From: Chelatococcus asaccharovorans
GTDB taxonomy: Bacteria > Pseudomonadota > Alphaproteobacteria > Rhizobiales > Beijerinckiaceae
Direction of reading: 5' to 3'
Assembly: GCF_003201475.1 (NCBI RefSeq)
Contig: NZ_QJJK01000016.1
Location: forward strand, 45,657 to 109,656
Length of the DNA stretch: 64,000 bases
Shown here: in pieces, positions 35,178 to 42,184 of the stretch
Position numbering within the stretch: the stretch's first letter is position 1
Layout: every line of letters begins with the position of its first letter
Notes under the pieces: generated by a model
Told to the model about the DNA's origin: nothing
Seen by the model: only the letters and a program-made list of their open reading frames with translations
Databases searched by the model: none
Program-made: the position numbers and the translations under genes

Positions 35178-35264
35178 GGCAATCTGCAACATCCCACGAG
35201 GTATCTGCGCGATCGAGGGAGATGAGAACTCGCGGTTGAGACCGTCCCTCGAGTTGTTGGTCAT
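35103..35264 (-). CDS. small hypothetical protein (53 residues)
   Basis: An ATG-initiated frame on the - strand with a gatgagg site eight bases upstream encodes SSPSIAQIPRGMLQIALTYY, RRTIEHVRVAPDWAAGARAC. The composition is protein-like and the Arg-Thr-Ile-Glu-His-Val block looks conserved, but I do not recognise a family. It follows a decayed coding remnant on the same strand and may be left from an older mobile element. Confidence 0.3.
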   Translation of the reverse strand: MTNNSRDGLNREFSSPSIAQIPRGMLQIALTYYRRTIEHVRVAPDWAAGARAC

Positions 35265-35340
35265 GCAATAGCCTCATCGATCTCCAGATTTCGCATCGAC
35301 GCCAGCTTCTGCCTCCATCAGCGTATATCGCCATCGTCCT

Positions 35341-35575
35341 CGCGCGCGCGGCGCTCCCAAGAAGGCTGTGCGCTCAGACTCGACCCGGGCTCCGCTGGTG
35401 CTGACGCCACAACCTCGGAAACACCCTCGCCCTCGATATCGTCATAGTGGCCAGTACGACGGTCGGTCGTGTCGAGCCGGCTTGCGAGATTGAAGACGAG
35501 CGCGATATGCCCGGGCTTGGATCAGGAAGCACATCTCCAATGCCAAAAGGAACCTCACTCGAGGCAGCCTACTCC
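35341..35575 (-). pseudogene. decayed coding remnant, family unknown
   Basis: Two - strand frames joined by one shift near 35525 read SSEVPFGIGDVLPDPSPG then HIALVFNLASRLDTTDRRTG, HYDDIEGEGVSEVVASAPAE and a charged end. The residue composition is coding-like while the other frames are not. No family is recognised. It lies directly upstream of AlpA-like copy B and may be plasmid or island debris. Confidence 0.3.
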
Positions 35576-35669
35576 CAGAACGCTCTAGGATCAGCCGAAC
35601 GAAGTTCCTCGGCAACAGGCCGCCGATCCCGCTAAATCCCTAACGGAGCACCAGCCTCACTGCGGTGAC

Positions 35670-36428
35670 TTGACCGACGACGAGAGGGCGGAGGTGGAGG
35701 GCGCGGTCATCGCCGCCGCTGCGCTCTATACCACGTTACAGCCACTCTCCATGTCTGAGCTTCGTGATCGATTGTTGCCCTGCAATCGACTAGGCGCATC
35801 GCTCGATATGGCCGCATGGCGGGAAATGCCGTTCTGGACAGTGGCGGAGGCTGCGGCCTTATCGCTTGGCAAAAATCCACATTTACTTGACGAGGGGTCG
35901 CCGGTGGCCGATGAGGCGCTGCCAACAATAAGGAGCTTCAGGGAGCAGCACGAGCGGATCCGACGGGCTGTGGCTATAGGCCTCGTTGGCCATGACGGCA
36001 TGGTCATCCCGCAGAAATTGGCCGATTGGCTGGGAGATGCCGCACTCCGGGAGGCTTTAACGGAGCCACCTAGCCCGCAAGACCGGAAACGTGAGGAACA
36101 GAGGGTACCGCGCCCTGAGAAAGGGAAAAAGCCCACCGCAGTTGCATCACCCGCACCAACTCAAGTTGCCCCGGATGAGAAACCGACGGCAGAGAATGCG
36201 AATCAACAAACAAAGCAGGCGGAGATGCCACGGAGTGGCTTGGTCAGGTTGAAGCAGATTCTGGCGCCAGGTGGCCCATTGCCCCTGAGCAAGTCCACCT
36301 TCTGGGCGAAAGTGAAGACGGGTGAGTTTCCCCAGCCGGTGCGTCTGGGAGGAACAACGGCCTGGCGCGCGGAAGAGATCTGGGAACTCATCAACAAGCG
36401 GAATCCGCCCACGAAGACAAAACGCTGA
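35670..36428 (+). CDS. AlpA-like DNA-binding protein, copy B
   Basis: A 252-residue protein from a TTG start (TTG ACC GAC GAC). It parallels copy A: N-terminal helical domain (ALYTTLQPLSMSELRDRLLP, EMPFWTVAEAAALSLGKNPH), charged and Pro/Gln-rich linker, and the AlpA-type helix-turn-helix RLKQILAPGGPLPLSKSTFW, AKVKTGEFPQPVRLGGTTAW, RAEEIWELINKR. It is the only copy that looks intact over the shared part, although an upstream N-terminal extension like that of copy A is missing here. It stands between module 1 and the nested insertion elements. Confidence 0.75.
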   Translation: MTDDERAEVEGAVIAAAALYTTLQPLSMSELRDRLLPCNRLGASLDMAAWREMPFWTVAEAAALSLGKNPHLLDEGSPVADEALPTIRSFREQHERIRRAVAIGLVGHDGMVIPQKLADWLGDAALREALTEPPSPQDRKREEQRVPRPEKGKKPTAVASPAPTQVAPDEKPTAENANQQTKQAEMPRSGLVRLKQILAPGGPLPLSKSTFWAKVKTGEFPQPVRLGGTTAWRAEEIWELINKRNPPTKTKR

Positions 36429-36537
36429 CACCCGCTTGGCAAAACCGGCTTCAAAGCCCCATGCATGGTACTGTGCCGCCAAGAATAGGGCTGCGCAATG
36501 GGCGAAGAGATCCCGCTTCAGTGTATTTCACGTAAAA
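35672..36537. repeat. large direct repeat, copy B
   Basis: Matches 19288-20143 over the AlpA-like gene and about 100 bases of 3' flank, in the same orientation; the shared part ends at CCCGCTTCAGTGTATTTCAC (36512-36531) plus a short A-rich tail. About 16.4 kb separate copies A and B. Confidence 0.8.
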
Positions 36538-36717
36538 AGCACTATTGCGTGGGGCAGAGGTTATTGATTGGAAATGCGCTGCGAAGTCATTTCAACGATT
36601 CGTCCATCTGTAATGTGTCATTTGTCGTCACATCTTATCAAACGTCTTAGGCGCACATTCATGACGTTAATCGTCGCGCGATCAAATATAACGGCTCGCC
36701 CAGCCAGCATCTCCTCT
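36538..36717. other. short AT-rich non-coding segment
   Basis: Lies between the end of repeat copy B and the left end of the IS481-type element. No coding signal is visible on either strand. Confidence 0.4.
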
Positions 36718-36844
36718 AGGTGTTTAAATCCCGGGTTTTGATGGTGAAAGCTATTCGCAGGGCTGGAAGGATGCACTATGGGCCAGGTTCACCATGGCAG
36801 CGCCACGACGACAGAGGCGATCCGCCGAGCGATTCAGCATAGCC

Positions 36845-37105
36845 ATGTCTGGACGACACCCGCTGATCAAGGATTTCTTCTCGGTGATGTGCTTCTCGTG
36901 GGTGCGGTCATGTCTTCGGCCTGTTGACGCGGAGGTCTCCGCTGGCCCTGATGGTGTCCGCTGATCCTTGTCCTGATCAAGAGAGCGAGCTCAGAGGCTC
37001 TGACTATGCTTCAGGCTATCGGATCGGTCCTCGTTCACTCACATCACGTCGTGGTCACCCTCGATGATGGTGCGCGGGTTCAGCGCGGGACGATACTGCC
37101 GTGTC
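36845..37105 (-). ncRNA. candidate bridge RNA/seekRNA region of the IS1111-type element
   Basis: In IS1111-group elements the non-coding region after the transposase encodes a guide RNA that specifies target and donor sites. Here that region contains CAAGAGAGC (36978-36986), identical to the right side of the element's own insertion site, and CTATGCT (37004-37010), the complement of AGCATAG immediately left of it. Read as a - strand RNA, one segment pairs with each DNA strand, the expected geometry. The RNA ends and folding are not determined. Confidence 0.5.
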
Positions 37106-38146
37106 CTACGCGTTCACGCCGGCATAACGCGTCCCGCCGCGTAAGATGGCGAAGACGATGCGTGCCAGCTTGTTGGCGATCGCCACGGCGACAAGCTTGA
37201 AGGGCTTCGTCTCCATCAGATGGCTCGCCCATGTTCGCAACGCATCCTTGTGCACCTTGCGATGGTAAAGCACCGCGTGAGCCCCGACCACGAGTAGCTT
37301 GCGAAGGTATCGGTTGCCCATCTTGGATACCCGGCCCAACCGTTCCCGGCCGCCCGATGAGTTCTGCCGTGGCGTCAGGCCGAGGAAGGCTGCAAACTCA
37401 CGCGGACCGGAGAAGACGGAGATATCCTGCACGCTCGCCGCAATCGCAGAAGCGGTGACAGGGCCGATACCGGGGATACTCATCAGGCGACGGGCGGTCG
37501 CGTCGGTCTTCGCAATCGCCTGGATGGTCCTGTCGCTCTCGGCGATCTCCTCGTCGAGAAGGTGCAATTGACGCACCAGTGGCATGAGCGCCGTTCGCAC
37601 GCCGGCCGGGATCATGTCGTGGCTGTCCATGACATGAGCAGCCAAGCTACGGGCGTTGTTTGGCCCTTGCGCGGTGATGATCCCGATCTCGGTAAGATGG
37701 CCGCGAAGGGCATTGAGCAATTGCGTGCGCTGCGCCACCAGAAGTTCACGCACTTTGTGATGCATGAGCACCGCCTGGTTCTCGACCGAGCGAACGGGCA
37801 CGAAGCGCATCGAGGGACGTGTCACTGCCTCACAGATGGCAGCCGCGTCGGCGGCATCGTTCTTCTGGCGTCGGACGTAAGGCTTCACGTAGGCTGGCGG
37901 CATCAGTCGCACATCATGCCCAAGCCTGATCAGCTCGCGCGCCCAATGATGGGCCGAGCCACAGGCCTCCAGCCCGACAAGGCAACCGGGCAGCTTCTCG
38001 AAGAACGCCAGCAGGTCCTTCCGTCTAACGGACTTGCTCGCAAGGACGCGGCCTGCGGCATCGACCGCGTGAACCTGAAAGACGTGCTTGGCCAGATCGA
38101 GACCGACAGCCGCGACGGCGGACATATCAACCGTACCGTTGCCCAT
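37106..38146 (-). CDS. IS110-family transposase (DEDD recombinase)
   Basis: A 346-residue protein. The RuvC-like DEDD part shows VGLDLAKHVFQVHAVD at the start, LVGLEACGSAHHWAREL and KNDAADAAAICEA. The C-terminal part has SIPGIGPVTASAIAA, FAAFLGLTPRQNSSGGRERL and GRVSKMGNRYLRKLLV, with the catalytic Ser in the SSGG segment. A gagggagcatc site precedes the ATG at 38146. It appears intact. It should move the element by guide-RNA-directed recombination without target-site duplication. Confidence 0.93.
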   Translation of the reverse strand: MGNGTVDMSAVAAVGLDLAKHVFQVHAVDAAGRVLASKSVRRKDLLAFFEKLPGCLVGLEACGSAHHWARELIRLGHDVRLMPPAYVKPYVRRQKNDAADAAAICEAVTRPSMRFVPVRSVENQAVLMHHKVRELLVAQRTQLLNALRGHLTEIGIITAQGPNNARSLAAHVMDSHDMIPAGVRTALMPLVRQLHLLDEEIAESDRTIQAIAKTDATARRLMSIPGIGPVTASAIAASVQDISVFSGPREFAAFLGLTPRQNSSGGRERLGRVSKMGNRYLRKLLVVGAHAVLYHRKVHKDALRTWASHLMETKPFKLVAVAIANKLARIVFAILRGGTRYAGVNA

Positions 38147-39120
38147 GAATGATGCTCCCTCGCTCAAGTGCACGACGATATTCTGACACACCATCCTTCC
38201 GGGACGAGCCGCGCGGGTGTCGTCCACGCCATCAAGAGAGCCTGAGGCACCTCGCCAAGCACTATGGGATCAACCCGAACGCGGTCGCGAAGTGGAAGAA
38301 GCGGAGTTCGGTTTCCGATCTTCCGACCGGGCCCAAGGAGCCGAAGTCGTCGGTTCTGTCGGCTGAACAGGAAGCTATCATCGTCGCCTTCCGGCGGCAC
38401 GCCTTGCTGCCGCTGGATGACTGCCTCTATGCGCTTCAGGCCACGATCCCAACCGTGATGCGCTCATCCCTGCATCGCTGCCTGCAGCGTCATGGCATCG
38501 CTCGCCTGCCGGATGTCGAGGGTGACAAGCCGGCGAAGAAGAAGTTCAAGAGCTACCCCATCGGCTTCTTCCACATCGACATTGCCGAGGTTCAAGCCGC
38601 CGAGGGCAAGCTCCATCTGTTCGTCGCCATCGACCGGACCAGCAAATTTGCCTTGTGCAACTGGTCGACAGCGGCAGCAGGGTGACGGCCTCGAGCTTTC
38701 TCGTCGCTCTGATCGCTGCCGTTACCTACAAGATCCACACGATCCTGACCGATAACGGCATCCAGTTCCGCTTTCCGCCGCGCTACGCCAACGGCCCTAC
38801 AGCCCGCTACACCACGCATATGTTTGCCATGCGCTGCCGGGAGAACGGGATCGAGCATCGCTTCGCCAAAATCAATCATCCGTGGACCAACGGGCAGGTC
38901 GAGCGAGTGAACCGAACCATCAAGGAGGCCACCGTCAAGCGCTATCACTACGACAGCCACGACCAGCTCGAACGCCACCTTCAGGAGTTCGTCTCAGCCT
39001 ACAATTTTGGCCGACGCCTGAAGAGCCTCACCCCCCTGCGAGTTCATCTGCAAACGCTGGACTTCAGAGTCAGAGCGATTCACGCTCAATCCAATCCATC
39101 AAATGCCGGGACTGAACACC

Positions 39121-39459
39121 TCGCGGTTTGGAGAATGTCCACACACCGATCGGGGAGGGGGACGCGATGCTCGCGGCCGGCCTTCATGCGTGCCTTCGGA
39201 ACGACCCACACCGCCTGATCGGCATCGATCTCATCCCATCGGCATCCAAGACCTCACTGGTCCGAGTGGCTGTCAGGATCAAAAGCTCGAACGCGAGCCT
39301 GGCCGACAGGCTGCTATCGGTGGCGTACATGGCGTGGATGAACGCTGGTACTTTGTCATAGGGCGGCGCCGCGTTTCGCTCTTCCCTACTAACATGCCGC
39401 GCAGCTGATACTCTCACCAAATCTAACACCTTAGTTGGTATTTCTGTTGGTAGTTGCAC
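39121..39459 (-). pseudogene. tyrosine integrase remnant cut by the IS481-type element
   Basis: On the - strand one frame gives PPYDKVPAFIHAMYATDSSL and ARLAFELLILTATRTSEVLDA (catalytic Arg in TRTSEV). After a one-base loss another frame gives WDEIDADQAVWVVPKARMKA and GREHRVPLPDRCVDILQTAR. These are contiguous parts of a phage-type integrase core. The sequence ends where the IS481-type element begins. Upstream of PPYD the translation is no longer integrase-like. Confidence 0.75.
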
Positions 39460-39468
39460 GATAAATCA

Positions 39469-40467
39469 TCAGAATTCGTCGAATATGTCCTGAAAGCTGC
39501 GGACGTCGTTTGCGTGGACCAACGCGAGTTGCAGCAGGATACGCGCCTTCCAAGGCGTTAGGTCGTTAGCCGCAATGAACCCTTGTTTGCTTAGAGCACG
39601 ATATGCCGTGACTTTGCCGTTTGCACGCGCCGACAAAACAACAGGTATACCATTGGCTGCAGCTTTACAAAGCACACCATGCAGACCGGGCCCCGGCCGT
39701 CCAGCCCCGAAACCCACACATACGAGGCCGTGGGCGCCAAGTTGAAGCGCGGCTTCGGCAAGCGCTCCATCGCCGCCGTAACAGGCCGCAAGAATTTCGA
39801 CGCGCGGCCAATCGGCCACGGAGAAGGAGGTAATATGGAAGGGTGTATCCAACGTATGCAGCTTGAGCCCGCGCCGGAAATACACAACGGAACCATTGGG
39901 GAGAAGTTCACCCAAGGGACCGGATTGCGGTGAATGAAATGCTTCCAGTGCCTGCGTGTGGCCCTTGGTTACGTCACGCGCGGCATGAATCTGGCCATTC
40001 ATCACGACGGTGACGCCATGCGCGTGACTGGCGGGATCGAGCGCCACTCGCACCGCGTCGACGAGATTCATGGCGCCGTCGCTGCCCATTCCCGACGCGG
40101 GGCGCATCGCCGCCGTCAACACCACCGGGCTGGCGGTCTTCAGCGTCAGCGACAGGAAATAGGCATTCTCTTCGACATAGTTGGACCCTTGGGTGACAAC
40201 CACCCCTTCCGCGCCAGCGTCCACTGCCGACGAGATCGCCGCATGCAGCGCCACCCAGTCGGATATCGAAAAAGTCGAGACGCCGAAACGTGGCATCTCG
40301 ACAAGCATGATATCCGCCAGTTCCTGGAGTTCAGGAACGGAGGCGAGTAGTTCCAGCGGGGTAAGCCACCTCTGGTGGCGGGCATATTCGAAGAGATCGA
40401 GTCGTCCTTCGCCCAGCGTGTCGATCGTTCCACCAGTGACAACGAGGGCGATCCTCGGCTTGCTCAT
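39469..40467 (-). CDS. asparaginase-like amidohydrolase with altered active site
   Basis: A 332-residue protein of bacterial L-asparaginase fold and length. It keeps TGGTI (residues 11-15), AMRPASGMGSDGAMNLVDAV and the Lys of RDVTKGHT. The second catalytic motif, normally THGTDTxEE, reads TQGSNYVEE (92-100), so the usual Thr and Asp are Ser95 and Asn96. No signal peptide is seen, so it is cytoplasmic. It may hydrolyse an amide other than asparagine, or be inactive. A GGAGAG site precedes the ATG. It is on the same strand as the flavin reductase, 303 bases away, in module 2. Confidence 0.8.
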   Translation of the reverse strand: MSKPRIALVVTGGTIDTLGEGRLDLFEYARHQRWLTPLELLASVPELQELADIMLVEMPRFGVSTFSISDWVALHAAISSAVDAGAEGVVVTQGSNYVEENAYFLSLTLKTASPVVLTAAMRPASGMGSDGAMNLVDAVRVALDPASHAHGVTVVMNGQIHAARDVTKGHTQALEAFHSPQSGPLGELLPNGSVVYFRRGLKLHTLDTPFHITSFSVADWPRVEILAACYGGDGALAEAALQLGAHGLVCVGFGAGRPGPGLHGVLCKAAANGIPVVLSARANGKVTAYRALSKQGFIAANDLTPWKARILLQLALVHANDVRSFQDIFDEF

Positions 40468-40770
40468 CGATCTCTCCGTTAACCTGACTGGAATTGATGA
40501 GCAGCCTCGACCGCAGTTCTGGTTCGATCGATCGCACTGTAATCGATGCTGGCGGCTCCCGTCTCCAAGGATCGACGGGGGATCGAGAGAGGGCGAAGAG
40601 AACGAATTTGCCGTCACATCGGCACGTTTTCCATGCTTTCCGGCCGCGATGATTGTGTCCCCGGGCTGAACTGACCGGGACACTGCCGAAATCCGCGGGA
40701 ATCCGTGGCCGGATCGCCTGTCTGTACGGCGACTGGCGTGTTCATGATGGACCCTTCTTTTTGATCCTGC
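40468..40770. other. gap between asparaginase-like and flavin reductase genes
   Basis: About 300 bases, probably the asparaginase gene's own promoter region. I see no convincing gene; frames here on either strand lack domain character. Confidence 0.4.
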
Positions 40771-41271
40771 TTAGAGTCCCATCCGGCCTGCGAAACTGAT
40801 TAGGGGGCGGGATCCGATGCCCTCCAGGGAATAGGCGGAGAGGCGTCCGAGCGCGATCACCGCGCCGTGACGTTCGATTGTTTCCTCGAGAATACAATCG
40901 AGCACCCCAACGGCATCCTTGAGCACGGGGGCCCCGGTGGAAAGCGTTCCCCACCTGTCCTGCTCGAACCGGTCCGCGCCCTTGAGCGGCCCCTTGCCGC
41001 CGAAGCTGGCCGCCAGGTCGGCCTGGGTATCAGCCAGATAGTTGATGGCAAAATGTCCGCTTGAGAGAATAGTCGAGAGCGCCGAGGTCTTAAGACCGAT
41101 CGATACCATCATCATCGGCGGTGACGCGCTGAGATGCGTTGCGGAAAGCGCCAGAAAGCCGGCAGGCCCGGCGTGGTCGCGGGCCGTCACCACAGCGGCG
41201 CCTGCCGCGCGTGCGCCCAGCGCCTCCCAGAAGATTCCGGCATCGATCTGGATTGCAGTCGTTTCCGTCAC
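40771..41271 (-). CDS. flavin reductase family protein
   Basis: A 166-residue FMN-binding split-barrel protein of the HpaC/NtaB class. It shows VVTARDHAGPAGFLALSATH (flavin-contact region), SPPMMMVSIGLKTS, SGHFAINYLADTQADLAASF and a central DRFEQDRWGTLSTGAPVLKDA. It should reduce free FMN with NAD(P)H and hand it to the monooxygenase at 42185, which belongs to a family that needs such a partner. It follows the FadR gene by 37 bases on the same strand. Confidence 0.88.
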   Translation of the reverse strand: MTETTAIQIDAGIFWEALGARAAGAAVVTARDHAGPAGFLALSATHLSASPPMMMVSIGLKTSALSTILSSGHFAINYLADTQADLAASFGGKGPLKGADRFEQDRWGTLSTGAPVLKDAVGVLDCILEETIERHGAVIALGRLSAYSLEGIGSRPLISFAGRMGL

Positions 41272-41308
41272 GGCATGTCCTTCCCTTGAAAATGCAGGCC
41301 AGAGTAGA

Positions 41309-42049
41309 TCATTCGTCCATCTGCTCGAGGGCGGACTTCAGCAGCGCCTTGTAGCGGCGCCCACCAAGGTGCTTTTTGAGGAGCTGACGTGCTTTGGAGG
41401 GGTGGCCGTCACGAATGGCGTCGGCGATATCGAGATGCTCCTTCTGAAGTACCGTCCGGTAGAGCTCGACATAGGATTCCCGGTCCGTTTCGAAACGCAT
41501 GAGAGCCCGCGCAGTCGTTGCGGTGCGGATAGTCGCCATGATGCGCTGGAAATACTCGTTACGGGCCGCCTCGGCTATCGCAACGTGGAAATCGATATCT
41601 GCAGCGATCGCCTTGTCGAAGGAGCCAATCGAGCGTCCGTCCTGCAGAGCGTCATAGATGCGCTGGACATCGGCCTCAGTCCGCCGTTGCGCCGCAAGCC
41701 CTGCGGCCTCGGTCTCGATCAACGAACGGAATTCATAAAGATGAAGAAGGCGCTTGCCGGACTCCAGCTCTTCGGCCGAGATTCTGAAACCGGGAGACGC
41801 CGTATAAGCAATGACGATAGAGCCTCGGCCGCGCTGGGTTGAGATCAGTCCCGCTTCCCGCAACGAGGAGACAGCTTCGCGCACGACCGTTCGGCTGACG
41901 CCGAAACCCTTGGCAAGCTCCGCATCGGTCGGGAATGCCGTCCCAAGCGGAAACCTGCGTTGTTCGATTTCATCTCTAAGCCGCTTGGCAACGATGGATA
42001 CCAGACTCGGCTGCATCTCTATCGCCTCGGCAACAAAGGATTGCTTCAC
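41309..42049 (-). CDS. FadR-type GntR regulator of module 2
   Basis: A 246-residue regulator. The winged helix covers residues about 15-80 (TAFPTDAELAKGFGVSRTVV, REAVSSLREAGLISTQRGRG) and the FCD domain follows (LYEFRSLIETEAAGLAAQRR, AADIDFHVAIAEAARNEYFQ). It is divergent from the monooxygenase gene across a 135-base region with a clear promoter and dyad, so it probably represses that promoter. It is a close paralogue of the regulator at 60536: the segment SRTVVREAVSSLREAGLIST is identical in both. Confidence 0.88.
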   Translation of the reverse strand: MKQSFVAEAIEMQPSLVSIVAKRLRDEIEQRRFPLGTAFPTDAELAKGFGVSRTVVREAVSSLREAGLISTQRGRGSIVIAYTASPGFRISAEELESGKRLLHLYEFRSLIETEAAGLAAQRRTEADVQRIYDALQDGRSIGSFDKAIAADIDFHVAIAEAARNEYFQRIMATIRTATTARALMRFETDRESYVELYRTVLQKEHLDIADAIRDGHPSKARQLLKKHLGGRRYKALLKSALEQMDE

Positions 42050-42113
42050 GCCGCCTCCACTTATCTTTGGCTCCGCGATCCGACAGCCGGGGGCCGATCA
42101 CGGTCGAATACGA

Positions 42114-42150
42114 TTGACATAGCTCTATATCGTATGTCTAGTTATCATAC
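42114..42150 (+). promoter_or_regulatory. promoter with overlapping dyad upstream of the flavin monooxygenase
   Basis: A perfect -35 TTGACA (42114-42119) is followed after 17 bases by TCTAGT (42137-42142), four of six matches to the -10 consensus. An inverted repeat GTATG-N9-CATAC (42132-42150) covers the -10. This is a typical repressor-operator layout for the divergent FadR-type regulator. Confidence 0.5.
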
Positions 42151-42184
42151 AACATTGCGTGGGGATCAAAAAGGGTCGGTCGAG

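Larger units (their letters stand above)
36845..38233 (-). mobile_element. IS110-family (IS1111-type) element inserted in the IS481 element
   Basis: About 1389 bp, placed by rejoining the interrupted transposase codons (agcca before, agagagcctg after; a shared CA makes the exact edge uncertain by one or two bases). Subterminal inverted repeats TGGACGACACCCGC at 36850-36863 and GCGGGTGTCGTCCA at 38213-38226 lie 4-6 and 6-8 bases from the ends, as in the IS1111 group. It carries one transposase on the - strand and a ~260-base non-coding end at 36845-37105. No target duplication beyond CA is seen, normal for this family. Confidence 0.85.
36778..39120 (+). pseudogene. IS481-type transposase, split by IS110 element and frameshifted
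   Basis: The N-terminus MGQVHHGSATTTEAIRRAIQ begins at 36778 and breaks off at 36845. It resumes at 38233 as ESLRHLAKHYGINPNAVAKW with LHRCLQRHGIARLPDVEGDK and the integrase-core FFHIDIAEVQAAEGKLHLFV. A one-base loss near 38650 shifts to QLVDSGSRV, ILTDNGIQFRFPP and HPWTNGQVERVNRTIKEATV (DDE residues). A second shift near 39030 leads to EFICKRWTSESERFTLNP and MPGLNT. The protein cannot be made. Confidence 0.85.
36718..39121 (+). mobile_element. IS481-type insertion element, interrupted
   Basis: The ends form imperfect inverted repeats: AGGTGTTTAAATCCCGG at 36718 on the left, and on the right the complement AGGTGTTCAGTCCCGG ending at 39121, both continuing into TTTGATGG. Inside lies a broken IS481-type transposase gene. 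A second element (36845-38233) is inserted in it; without it the element would be about 1.0 kb, the normal IS481 size. Its right end cuts a - strand integrase remnant. Confidence 0.75.

Noticed and set aside
39469..40467. Ordinary L-asparaginase (ansA/ansB)
   Set aside because: The second catalytic motif is altered (Ser-Asn for Thr-Asp), so the name is not justified.
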